A stretch of 64,000 nucleotides of DNA, from positions 620,001 through 684,000 of the forward strand of contig NC_013441.1 in assembly GCF_000024785.1 (NCBI RefSeq). The letters run 5' to 3'. This stretch comes from Gordonia bronchialis DSM 43247. GTDB lineage: Bacteria > Actinomycetota > Actinomycetes > Mycobacteriales > Mycobacteriaceae. This document shows positions 1 through 6,831 of the stretch, one piece after another. The position numbers and the translations under genes were made by a program. Numbering within the stretch: the first letter of the stretch is position 1; every line of letters begins with the position of its first letter. The notes below the pieces were generated by a model. That model ran no database searches. It was given only the letters and a program-made list of their open reading frames with translations, and was not told where the DNA came from.

Positions 1-1
1 C

Positions 2-202
2 GGGGCGTGGGTGTGGTGGTTGAGTCAGTGCCTGTTTCTGACTGTTATCCAGTTTGTTCCCGGGTCCAGTGTTGTTCCCGACTATCCCGAGGTTCCACGG
101 CGGGACTGCTCTGATCTTCGTCGGGCGCGCCAGAAGCGTGATGCCGAGGTTGCTCGTTCGCGGGCTGCTCGGCGCCGTTGGGCCGCGAAGTTGCCTCGCT
201 GA
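2..202 (+). CDS. Possible 3' end of a gene cut by the window edge
   Basis: A reading frame is open from the left edge and stops at 200-202. The visible tail is hydrophobic at first and then very rich in Arg and Ala, ending in KLPR before the stop. Arg-rich tails of this kind occur at the ends of several actinobacterial proteins, but I recognise no family. It could equally be chance coding in GC-rich DNA. The internal GTG at 11 has no convincing ribosome binding site, so if the gene is real it starts upstream of the window. Confidence 0.25.
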   Translation, partial: GAWVWWLSQCLFLTVIQFVPGSSVVPDYPEVPRRDCSDLRRARQKRDAEVARSRAARRRWAAKLPR

Positions 203-449
203 CCCAGGCTGACGCGACGATGACCCGTACCCGGTGCGGGGTCGTGTGGTCTGCGCGTGAGTCCGGCTTCGAGGCGGCAAGTCCACTGTCTAGACCGGGC
301 CTCTGGCGAACCATGCGTTCCCCTACGGCCTCGGATGGGGACCCGGGGTGCGCTTGACACGTCGGGGGTCGCGCGGGCGTATCCGTGCCCTGAAACGAAT
401 GAAGGTCGGGAGACGCGGAATGAAAACCGCCATCTACAGGGCCTTTCTG
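203..449. other. Stretch with no gene recognised, downstream of tRNA-Thr
   Basis: The short frames here on both strands have no recognisable motifs or ribosome binding sites. It is the 3' flank of the minus-strand tRNA. I looked for attachment-site-like direct repeats of the tRNA 3' end and for an integrase, and saw neither. Confidence 0.4.
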
Positions 450-450
450 A

Positions 451-522
451 GCCGCCCAGGGGAATCGAACCCCTGACCTATTCATTACGAGTGAATTGCT
501 CTACCGACTGAGCTAGGGCGGC
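451..522 (-). tRNA. tRNA-Thr (anticodon CGT)
   Basis: Read on the minus strand this folds into a full cloverleaf. The acceptor stem is GCCGCCC/GGGCGGC, the D stem GCTC/GAGC, the anticodon stem ATTCA/TGAAT with loop CTCGTAA, and the T arm AGGGG-TTCGATT-CCCCT. The anticodon CGT reads the threonine codon ACG. The discriminator position (450) reads U on the minus strand. No CCA is encoded, so it must be added after transcription. It lies 55 bp downstream of the lipase gene on the same strand but has its own promoter-like sequence. Confidence 0.95.
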
Positions 523-546
523 GTGCTGCACAAGGCAGCGCCCACG

Positions 547-574
547 AGTGTAGCGAGGACGCGGCGCGGAACAA
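547..574 (-). promoter_or_regulatory. Candidate promoter of tRNA-Thr
   Basis: On the minus strand a TACACT -10 hexamer (547-552) is preceded by TTGTTC (569-574) with a 16-nt spacer. The predicted start near 540 lies about 18 nt before the mature tRNA 5' end. It sits in the 55-bp gap after the lipase stop codon, which would let the tRNA be transcribed independently. This is an assignment by pattern only. Confidence 0.45.
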
Positions 575-577
575 AAA

Positions 578-1429
578 TCAGGCCGGGTAGTCGTGGCCGC
601 AGGGGACGGCCACCCGGTGAGCCGGGTCGAGGGCGTTGCGGACCAGCGCGGCGACGGTCGGGGAGTAGGCCATGCCGACGTGCCCGATCTTCGACGACGG
701 GCAGACGTCCTGGATCAGGGTGTTGGTGACGTTGGGGCCGGGCGGCATCAGCGTGATCGGATACGGCGTGGAGATCTCGTCGAAGCGGGTGGCGAGGTTG
801 ATGTACCGGATGTTGGGGTGGGTGGGGCCCCAGTAGTTTTGACCGGGCTCGCGTGCGGCGGGCAGACGGTCGGTGATCGAGCCGATCCGCGAATGCCCAC
901 GATTGGGCGACGAGAGGCCGATGATCGTGTCGATCTGGGCCGCCCGCCCGGGCAGTTGCGAGACGAGTTGCGCGATGGCGCCGCCTTGGGAATGCCCCAC
1001 GAAATCGACCTGGCGCGCACCCGTCCGGCGCAACACCTCGCCGAGGAAGTCGGCGACCTGCCGAGCCGAGCGATCCTTGTTGCCCAGCCCGCCGATGTTC
1101 CCGCTCCAACTCGTCTGGCCGTAGGTGAAGCTGAAGACGCAATAGCCCGCGTTGGCCAGAGTCGGCGCGAGGTAGCCCCAGTTCGCGTTCTGGTTCAGCG
1201 ACGTGCCGTGCAGCAGGATCACCGGGTCACGGCCGAACCGATCGCGACAAGTGAAGCGGTTCGACCCGGCAGGTGCGGTGGTGGCCGGTGCGCTGAAACC
1301 GGCGGCGATGGAACGCTCGACCGACGTCGTGACCGGATACGGTGCGGCCTGGGCGGGACCGGCCGTGACGACGCCGCCGATGAGCGCGACGAGGGACGCG
1401 ACGACGGCTACGAGAGTGCTGCGTGGCAT
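578..1429 (-). CDS. Secreted lipase/esterase, alpha/beta hydrolase fold
   Basis: A 283-residue protein starting at ATG 1429, chosen because it opens a clear Sec signal peptide (MPRSTLVAVVASLVALIGG, cleavage near AQA-APYP). A longer frame exists upstream but would bury the signal. Mature-protein motifs are the oxyanion HG loop (VILLHGTSL), the nucleophile elbow GHSQGG, and a late His in KIGHVGMAY. Two cysteine pairs (RFTCRD/GYCVF and DVCPSS/VPCGHD) suit an exported disulfide-bonded enzyme. It resembles the class-2 lipases and extracellular esterases common in mycolic-acid actinomycetes and probably hydrolyses lipid esters outside the membrane. The substrate is unknown. It stands alone, with an interspersed repeat upstream and the tRNA downstream. 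Confidence 0.85.
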   Translation of the reverse strand: MPRSTLVAVVASLVALIGGVVTAGPAQAAPYPVTTSVERSIAAGFSAPATTAPAGSNRFTCRDRFGRDPVILLHGTSLNQNANWGYLAPTLANAGYCVFSFTYGQTSWSGNIGGLGNKDRSARQVADFLGEVLRRTGARQVDFVGHSQGGAIAQLVSQLPGRAAQIDTIIGLSSPNRGHSRIGSITDRLPAAREPGQNYWGPTHPNIRYINLATRFDEISTPYPITLMPPGPNVTNTLIQDVCPSSKIGHVGMAYSPTVAALVRNALDPAHRVAVPCGHDYPA

Positions 1430-1538
1430 GGCGTCATTGTGCCCGGAGGATGCTCGGCGGCGGGGTGGTTCTGTGCCTGCGGGCGATCCGGGTTCTGTTG
1501 GTGTCGGCGCTGGGCGCTGACATTGTTGTCCTGCGGGT

Positions 1539-1599
1539 GGTTTCGACGCGGCTCGGGCTCGCTTCGCTCGCCCGTGCCGGCTCAACCAGCTGGTTGAGG
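1539..1599. repeat. Interspersed intergenic repeat, copy 1
   Basis: This starts with GGTTTCGACGCG, runs through a CGGGCTCGCTTCGCTCG core and ends with GGCTCAACCAGCTGGTTGAG, where ACCAGCTGGT is itself palindromic. The same blocks (GTTTCGA, a GCTCG-rich core, CTCAACCAGC) recur near 15822-16003, 37236-37406 and 50585-50850. It lies between the VOC gene and the lipase gene, both on the minus strand. Confidence 0.75.
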
Positions 1600-1632
1600 C
1601 GCGGGCTCGGCAAGGCGACCGAGCGGCGGGGC

Positions 1633-2064
1633 TCAGAGCTCGGCGAAGTTCTCCGCGAGCTGGGTCAGCCGGACGCTGTTGCCGGACGGGTCGCGGAAGC
1701 CGGCGTCGATGCCGTACGGGCGTTGCTCGGGAGCCTCGGTGAACTCGACGCCGCGTGCGACGAGGTCGTCGTAGGCGGCCTGGCAGTCCTCAGTGGTCAG
1801 GAATACCGTTCCGGCAAAGCCTTTCGCGGTGAGAGAGGCGATCTCGTCGGTGAGGGAGGCGTCGATCAGCGGTGGGCCGGGGATGGCCATCAGCACGATG
1901 GTGACGTCGTCTTGTCCGGGTGGCCCGACGGTCAGCCACCGGAAGTTGCCCAACTCGGGCATGGTCACGTCGGAGCGGACCTCCATGCCGACCTTGGTTG
2001 TCCAGAAATCGAGGGCCACATCCTGGTCGTGTACCCAGAGTTGGGCGCTGGCGATGCGAATCAT
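1633..2064 (-). CDS. VOC-family (glyoxalase/bleomycin-resistance-like) protein
   Basis: A 143-residue single VOC unit with two beta-alpha-beta-beta-beta halves. It opens IRIASAQLWVHDQDVALDFW and ends with the typical FRDPSGNSVRLTQ strand, which carries the DPxGN signature. I chose ATG 2064 rather than the upstream GTG (2073), because the AGGTGG that includes that GTG makes a well-placed ribosome binding site for the ATG. Such proteins are metal-dependent dioxygenases, isomerases or binding proteins, and the substrate cannot be read from sequence. The gene is 21 bp downstream of the AraC-type regulator on the same strand, so regulator and VOC protein are probably co-transcribed. AraC-VOC pairs of this kind are common in actinomycetes. 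Confidence 0.85.
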   Translation of the reverse strand: MIRIASAQLWVHDQDVALDFWTTKVGMEVRSDVTMPELGNFRWLTVGPPGQDDVTIVLMAIPGPPLIDASLTDEIASLTAKGFAGTVFLTTEDCQAAYDDLVARGVEFTEAPEQRPYGIDAGFRDPSGNSVRLTQLAENFAEL

Positions 2065-2085
2065 GTTGTCCACCTGTCGATGTCG

Positions 2086-2580
2086 TTACCCTGGCGGCGA
2101 TTTGTCCGGGGTGTGTGACTCAACGCTACGACGGGGGCTCGCTGCGGTCTTCTTCCCGTGTGCTGTCTTCTCGACGCGTGTCGATGGTCCCGGCCGCGAA
2201 TACACGCGCAGGACGCAGGCGGGCACATGCGCGAACGTCGCCGCGGCCGGGAACGAGGCCCGATAGGCGGTCGGGGTCCTCCCGAACGCCCTCGTGAAAC
2301 TGGTGGTGAACGACCCGACGCTGGACAGGCCGACCGCCATGCAGATGTCGGCCACCGAGCGATCGGTGGAACGCAACATCGCGGCCGCGCGTTCGAGCCG
2401 TCGGGTCTGCAGGTAGGCATGCGGAGACTCGCCGAAGGCGGTGGTGAACGCGCGGGTGAAATGCGCCCGGGACAGTCCGGCTGCAGCCGCCATGTGGTCC
2501 ACGGTGACCGGTTCGGCGAATCGGACGTCGACCAAATCCTTGGCACGCAACAGATGTCGCGCCGGATGCACGGCGGTCAT
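2086..2580 (-). CDS. AraC-family DNA-binding regulator (DNA-binding domain only)
   Basis: 164 residues starting at ATG 2580, which overlaps the stop of the ASCH gene (ATGA). The protein has the double helix-turn-helix of AraC/XylS regulators: first HTH around VDHMAAAAGLSRAHFTRAF, second around RSVADICMAVGLSSVGSFTT, followed by FGRTPTAYRA. There is no N-terminal cupin or other ligand domain, so it is a minimal regulator. The tail after residue 120 is basic and low in complexity. The four-base overlap with the ASCH gene and the short gap to the VOC gene argue for one transcript ASCH-AraC-VOC. The target genes are unknown. Confidence 0.88.
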   Translation of the reverse strand: MTAVHPARHLLRAKDLVDVRFAEPVTVDHMAAAAGLSRAHFTRAFTTAFGESPHAYLQTRRLERAAAMLRSTDRSVADICMAVGLSSVGSFTTSFTRAFGRTPTAYRASFPAAATFAHVPACVLRVYSRPGPSTRVEKTAHGKKTAASPRRSVESHTPDKSPPG

Positions 2581-3164
2581 GAGTCGATCTCGGTGGCCGC
2601 GAGGTAGGCACGGCCACGCGGTGACAACTCGTATCCGACATCGAGACTGTGGGTCAAGCCGAGAGCCTTGAGCTTTCGCACATCGAGTTTGAAATCCGGT
2701 CGCGGGCGGCCGAGTTCGGCGGCGAGTTCGGTGGACACCACCGCCGGCCGACGTCCGATGAGCCCCAGCACCTCCCGGGTCCACGGGCCGTGCGTGGAAC
2801 GCGAGTCCAGCCGGTCGAGGCGAGTGGTGAGGTCGGCGAGGTCGTCGTCGGAGAGTGTGTCGTCGGCGCGCAACGCGATGCGCGGATCCGCGCCCTGCCA
2901 GCGCAGGCCGATGCGGAAGGTCGGGTACTCGTCGGGTCCGCGCAGGCGTGCGCGCAGCTTGTCGACATCGTCGAAGCCCGCGCGCGTAGCGTCCCGTGCG
3001 CTGATGCGCTGCGGGTCGACCCGCTTGACCGACGCGATCTCGATGACCCCGGCCGGCGAGATGAACGTCGACCCGGCCTTGACCCGTGCGGTGGCCCAGC
3101 GTCGAAACGCGAGGTCCACCGAACCGTCGGCAACCCGCTGCGCGATCGGCTTGGGCAGCAGCAT
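2577..3164 (-). CDS. ASCH-domain protein with winged-helix-like C-terminus
   Basis: 195 residues from ATG 3164. The first 60 or so residues match the ASCH fold, an RNA- or nucleotide-binding beta-barrel related to PUA, in LAFRRWATARVKAGSTFISP and VIEIASVKRVD. The last 70 (DFKLDVRKLKALGLTHSLD and then YELSPRGRAYLAATE) look like a winged helix. This pairing recurs in actinobacterial proteins of unknown function. Translation seems coupled to the AraC regulator through the ATGA overlap. It is transcribed divergently from the pterin dehydratase/VOC fusion with 52 bp between starts, so the two promoters must overlap. Function is unassigned. Confidence 0.7.
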   Translation of the reverse strand: MLLPKPIAQRVADGSVDLAFRRWATARVKAGSTFISPAGVIEIASVKRVDPQRISARDATRAGFDDVDKLRARLRGPDEYPTFRIGLRWQGADPRIALRADDTLSDDDLADLTTRLDRLDSRSTHGPWTREVLGLIGRRPAVVSTELAAELGRPRPDFKLDVRKLKALGLTHSLDVGYELSPRGRAYLAATEIDS

Positions 3165-3216
3165 GACAACGACGGTAGTCCTGCCGGCAGGTCGGGGAAA
3201 GACGTACGGTCGAGGT

Positions 3217-3894
3217 ATGACCGGATCCAGTGGAACCCCAGTCAGTGCCGCCGCCGCAACCGAGGTGGTCTCCGACCCCTGGCGCGTCCTCGCCGACAAA
3301 CTCGTCGCCGCTTACCAGACCGGCTCGATGGTCAAGGGAGGCGAGTTCGTCGCCAGGATCATCGACGCCGCAGAGGCCGCAGGCCACCACCCCGACATCG
3401 ACCTTCGTTACGGCACAGTGCATCTGGTGTTGACGACGCACAGTGCGCATCAGCTCACCGAAGCCGACGTGGCGCTCGCGAACACCATCGCGCAGATCGC
3501 GTCCGAACTCGGGATCGAGCCGTCCGGTACATCGGTGGCCCAGGTGGACATCGCCATCGATGCCCTCGACATCGCCGCCATCCGTCCCTTCTGGACAGCG
3601 GTGCTCGGGTTTCGCGATGCCGCCGAGTCCGAGCCGATCGACCTGGTCGACCCGGACGGCCGTTTACCCGGGGTGTGGTTCCAGCAGATGGACGAGGCCC
3701 GTCCGCAACGCAATCGCATCCACCTCGACGTCCTGGTTCCGCACGACGTGGTGCATGAACGCCTGCAGGCCGCGCTCACCGCAGGTGGGCAACTGCTCAG
3801 CGACGAGTACGCACCGGCGTTCTGGGTGCTCGCCGACGCCGAGGGCAACGAGGCGTGCCTGTGCACCTGGCAGGGGCGGAACAGCGAGCGATAG
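3217..3894 (+). CDS. Fusion of a pterin-4a-carbinolamine dehydratase-like domain and a VOC domain
   Basis: 225 residues from ATG 3217 (CGAGGT just upstream). Residues 20-100 resemble 4a-hydroxytetrahydrobiopterin dehydratase (DCoH/PCD): AAGHHPDIDLRYGTVHLVLT carries the HHPD-like motif of that family. Residues 110-225 are a VOC/glyoxalase-like unit (VAQVDIAIDALDIAAIRPFW, then FWVLADAEGNEACLCTW). PCD-VOC fusions of about 220 residues are widespread in actinomycetes, but I know of no proven reaction. The PCD half may bind a pterin or only serve as a dimerisation module. The stop lies two bases before a long hairpin that is probably a two-way terminator. Confidence 0.8.
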   Translation: MTGSSGTPVSAAAATEVVSDPWRVLADKLVAAYQTGSMVKGGEFVARIIDAAEAAGHHPDIDLRYGTVHLVLTTHSAHQLTEADVALANTIAQIASELGIEPSGTSVAQVDIAIDALDIAAIRPFWTAVLGFRDAAESEPIDLVDPDGRLPGVWFQQMDEARPQRNRIHLDVLVPHDVVHERLQAALTAGGQLLSDEYAPAFWVLADAEGNEACLCTWQGRNSER

Positions 3895-3895
3895 T

Positions 3896-3969
3896 GACTG
3901 AGAACGGGCCCCTGAGCGTCCTCCTCGGGAATAATCCATATCTGGCTGCTCAGGGGCCCGTTTTCAGTC
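3896..3969. terminator. Bidirectional hairpin terminator
   Basis: Two 22-nt arms (3896-3917 and 3948-3969) are complementary except for one G-T wobble, around a 30-nt loop; the core is GGGCCCCTGAGC/GCTCAGGGGCCC. An AAAAC/GTTTT block lies in the outer stem. It separates two convergent genes. The stop codon of the minus-strand gene (3964) lies inside the right arm, and the plus-strand stop is two bases before the left arm. Confidence 0.85.
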
Positions 3970-4788
3970 ATTCGCTGAGGTGCCTCGCCGGATGCGGTGT
4001 CGTTGGGGCAGGGTCACCTCGCGAATGTCGGCGAGCGTCTCATCCCATCCGTAGAGGGCGTCATCGTAGGTGAGGCGCATGGTCATGTACTTGTGTCCCA
4101 ACGACTTCCGGTCCCGTCGTCGGTCCTTGCGGTAGTTCTCCAGGCTGGTGTGATGCAGTTTGCTGTCGCACTCGAGCAGAAGGCGCCCGACCTTCAGATC
4201 GACATGCCCCACGTCGGGGATCTTGGGTTGCACCTCCACCCGAAAGCCCAGCGCCCGCAGCCGGACACGCACGATGCTCTCGGTTCCCGACTGCGAACGT
4301 GAATCGCAACGGCTCAGAAGATGATCAATCCGCGCATCGGTCCGCGGCATCTGCTCATGGAGGTCCGCGATATCGAGGTCGAGGGAGTTGAGTGCAGAGT
4401 CGGTCACCGCAATCCAGTCCTCGGCGGTCATGCATCCCGCCGCGCAGCACAGACACAGCGGAATCTCGTCGAGAATCGTGCCGACGGGCAACGGGCGGCC
4501 AGGCAGGTGGCAGTAGTCACGCCGACGACCCTGCGCCGCCTTTCCGGCCCGGACATGCAGGGAGTCGTAGCCCGGCGGTATCCACAGCCCGTGCTTGCGG
4601 AGGCCGGTGACGCAGCTGATGGCACCGAAGCGCCGGGCGGCGATCACCGCGTCGTCGTCGGCATCGCGGCCGGCATACCAGCCCGATCGCAGGCGCGTCA
4701 GCTCGCCGGAACGGACCTTCCGACGCAGGTCGGCGTCGGTGAGATCGGTGGCGAGCAACTCGGCACGGTTGAGAACTCCGAGATCCAT
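3964..4788 (-). CDS. AbiEi-like N-terminal domain / DUF559 endonuclease-like protein
   Basis: 274 residues. The N-terminus (DLGVLNRAELLATDLTDADL and RLRSGWYAG) is the winged-helix that opens many AbiEi-type antitoxin and transcriptional-regulator-like proteins. Residues 160-270 resemble DUF559/Vsr-type nuclease folds: VDLKVGRLLLECDSKLHHTS holds the D...ExDxxxxH pattern, and YMTMRLTYDDAL follows. Proteins of this layout are abundant and orphan in Gordonia, Rhodococcus and mycobacteria. I see no AbiEii-like toxin beside it, so calling it an antitoxin is not justified. A nuclease or an orphan regulator are both possible. The stop codon lies within the terminator hairpin. Confidence 0.7.
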   Translation of the reverse strand: MDLGVLNRAELLATDLTDADLRRKVRSGELTRLRSGWYAGRDADDDAVIAARRFGAISCVTGLRKHGLWIPPGYDSLHVRAGKAAQGRRRDYCHLPGRPLPVGTILDEIPLCLCCAAGCMTAEDWIAVTDSALNSLDLDIADLHEQMPRTDARIDHLLSRCDSRSQSGTESIVRVRLRALGFRVEVQPKIPDVGHVDLKVGRLLLECDSKLHHTSLENYRKDRRRDRKSLGHKYMTMRLTYDDALYGWDETLADIREVTLPQRHRIRRGTSAND

Positions 4789-4834
4789 GCCATATTCGAC
4801 GGCCCCCGGGCCGATCAGGTTCCGTGACGAACCG

Positions 4835-6052
4835 TCAGTGCCCTTCGGCGCGCGCCACCTCGGCGACGGCCGCGGCCACCGCGGGGGCGACCCGGTCGTC
4901 GAGCGGGCTGGGCACGATGCGGTCGACGGACAGATCGTCGGCGACCACGGAGAAGATGGCGTCGGCGGCGGCGATCTTCATGCTCTCGGTGATCCGACGC
5001 GCACCGGCGTCGAGCGCCCCCTTGAAGACGCCGGGGAAGGCGAGCACGTTGTTGATCTGGTTCGGGAAGTCGCTGCGTCCGGTGGCGACGACGGCCGCGT
5101 ATTTGGCAGCGACCTCCGGGTGGATCTCCGGGTCGGGGTTGGACAGTGCGAACACGATCGCCTGATCGCTCATGGTTGCGATCAACGATTCGTCGATCCG
5201 GCCGGCGGATACGCCGAGGACGACGTCGGCACCGTCGAGGGCCTCTGCGGCGCCGCCGGTCAGCCCGCGCGGGTTGGTGCGCTCGGCGAGATCTTCCTTG
5301 AAGCTGTTGAGGCCGTCGCGGCCCCGCGACACGATGCCCTTGGAGTCGAGCACCACGACGTCGCTGATGCCGGCGGCGAGCAGGATGTTGGCGCAGGCGA
5401 CACCGGCCGCACCGGCGCCCGAGATGACCACGCGCAGCGCGGTGAGGTCACGTCCGAGGATGGTGGTGGCGCCCTTCAGTGCGGCGAGGACCACGATGGC
5501 GGTGCCGTGCTGGTCGTCGTGCATGACCGGGCAGTCGAGGGCGTCGATGACGCGGCGTTCGATCTCGAAGCAGCGGGGTGCGGAAATGTCCTCGAGGTTC
5601 ACCGCGCCGAAGCTGGGGCGCAGGCGGATGAGGGTCTCGACGATCTCGTCGGGGTCCTGGGTGTCGAGGACGATCGGGATCGAGTTCAGACCCGCGAAGG
5701 TGCGGAACAGCGCCGACTTGCCCTCCATCACGGGCAGCGACGCCCGCGGGCCGATGTCACCGAGGCCGAGCACTGCCGAGCCGTCGCTGACGACCGCGAC
5801 CAGACGGTCGGTCCAGGTGTACTTGTTGACCAGGTGGGACTCGGCGTCGATGGCCCGCGACACCTGGGCCACGCCCGGGGTGTAGGCGATCGACAGATCA
5901 CGCTGGGTGTCGATCGGGGAACGCAACTCCACCGAGAGCTTGCCCCCGACGTGGGCCAAAAAGATCTCCTCATCGGTGATGGGCAGATCGGCGATGCTGG
6001 GCTCGGTACACGGGGCGTCGGGTGTTGCGGCGTTGCCATCCGTATTCGTCAC
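4835..6052 (-). CDS. NAD(P)-dependent malic enzyme (short bacterial form)
   Basis: 405 residues with a GTG start preceded by AGGAGGA. The protein decarboxylates malate to pyruvate, linking the TCA cycle to pyruvate and supplying NAD(P)H. Motifs are the substrate-site tyrosine in SIAYTPGVAQVS, the metal-binding stretch MHDDQHGTAIVVLAALKGA, the Rossmann glycine loop VVISGAGAAGVACANILL, and ALSNPDPEI and NNVLAFPGVFKGALDA in the C-terminal half. Length fits the 400-residue form without a phosphotransacetylase domain. It is transcribed divergently from a GntR regulator 129 bp away, which could control it, though the operator candidate there is closer to gntR itself. Confidence 0.93.
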   Translation of the reverse strand: MTNTDGNAATPDAPCTEPSIADLPITDEEIFLAHVGGKLSVELRSPIDTQRDLSIAYTPGVAQVSRAIDAESHLVNKYTWTDRLVAVVSDGSAVLGLGDIGPRASLPVMEGKSALFRTFAGLNSIPIVLDTQDPDEIVETLIRLRPSFGAVNLEDISAPRCFEIERRVIDALDCPVMHDDQHGTAIVVLAALKGATTILGRDLTALRVVISGAGAAGVACANILLAAGISDVVVLDSKGIVSRGRDGLNSFKEDLAERTNPRGLTGGAAEALDGADVVLGVSAGRIDESLIATMSDQAIVFALSNPDPEIHPEVAAKYAAVVATGRSDFPNQINNVLAFPGVFKGALDAGARRITESMKIAAADAIFSVVADDLSVDRIVPSPLDDRVAPAVAAAVAEVARAEGH

Positions 6053-6161
6053 GTGCTGTCCTCCTGGGTCCCCGCACCTGCGGTCTGCGGCGCGGAACCT
6101 TCCCAGTGTCCCACCGCACCGAAGGCGCGATCAAGGAGGGTGGTCACACGTCGGGACCTGT

Positions 6162-6180
6162 TAAGGTACAACTTGTGTCT
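6162..6180 (+). promoter_or_regulatory. Leaderless-type -10 region with ACAAcTTGT palindrome upstream of gntR
   Basis: TACAAC at 6167-6172 is a fair -10 hexamer. The ATG at 6181 lies 8 nt after it, the distance expected for a transcript that begins at the start codon. The hexamer overlaps the small palindrome ACAAcTTGT (6168-6176), a plausible operator half for a FadR-type regulator. AAGG at 6163-6166 would instead serve a GTG start at 6175. I see no clear -35 box. Confidence 0.35.
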
Positions 6181-6831
6181 ATGTTGAATCCGACGCGCGA
6201 ATCTGCTGCTGAACGCGTATATGGCGAGGTCAAAGAGCTGATTCTCACCAACGGCATCGCCGGCGGTGAGCTCATCAGCGAGGGTGAGATCGCGCAGCGC
6301 TGCTCGGTTAGCCGCACCCCTGTGCGTGAGGCGTTCCTCCGTCTGGAGGCCGAGGGTTGGATGCGGCTCTACCCGAAACGGGGGGCACTTGTGGTGCCGG
6401 TCGGGCAGAGCGAGGCCTGCGACGTCGTCGACGCACGGCTGCTGCTCGAAGGGCATGCGGTGCGCGCGGTCGCGGCTCGACCGGGCGCTGCCGACGAACT
6501 CGTCGCGCGCCTGCGGGAGAACCTCGATGCCCATCGCGCCGCCGACGCCGACGACATCGCCGAGTTTGCCCGGATCGACGCCGAGTTCCACCAGCTCATC
6601 GCTGCGGCCGGCGACAATCGGCTGCTGGCCGCCTTCTTCGTCAGTCTCGGCGAACGCCACCGCCGGATGACGACGCTCAGCGTGCACCGCGACGCCACGA
6701 TCGCCACCCGCATCCTCGACGATCACGCGGATCTGGTGAGCGCCATCGCCGACGGTGACGCCGCCGCCTACGACGCCCAACTGGCTCGGCACCTCGCCGC
6801 CGTGCACGACCTGCGGGAGGCACGCTCATGA
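6181..6831 (+). CDS. GntR-family transcriptional regulator, FadR/FCD subfamily
   Basis: About 216 residues. The N-terminal winged helix (AAERVYGEVKELILTNGI and SEGEIAQRCSVSRTPVREAF) is typical of GntR proteins. The C-terminal all-helical FCD domain carries the metal-binding set in ARIDAEFHQLIAAAGDN and the late ILDDHADLVSAIADGD with its D and H. FCD proteins usually bind small organic acids through a metal. The ATG at 6181 is used; an in-frame GTG at 6175 is an alternative. Its stop overlaps the start of the MFS gene (ATGA), so it probably regulates that transporter and itself. The divergent malic enzyme is a second candidate target. Confidence 0.9.
   Translation: MLNPTRESAAERVYGEVKELILTNGIAGGELISEGEIAQRCSVSRTPVREAFLRLEAEGWMRLYPKRGALVVPVGQSEACDVVDARLLLEGHAVRAVAARPGAADELVARLRENLDAHRAADADDIAEFARIDAEFHQLIAAAGDNRLLAAFFVSLGERHRRMTTLSVHRDATIATRILDDHADLVSAIADGDAAAYDAQLARHLAAVHDLREARS

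Noticed and set aside
450..522. tRNA-Thr as an attachment site for an integrated island
   Set aside because: No integrase, no duplicated tRNA 3' end and no phage genes are visible nearby. The neighbours look like core genes.
2086..3450. A 454-residue minus-strand gene over the AraC and ASCH region
   Set aside because: Only its last 164 residues are a recognisable protein, starting at ATG 2580. The rest is out of frame with the ASCH gene and has biased Arg/His-rich sequence typical of a shadow.
4595..6187. A 530-residue plus-strand protein opposite malic enzyme
   Set aside because: Malic enzyme on the minus strand has every family motif. The opposite frame is a Gly/Asp/Val-rich shadow.
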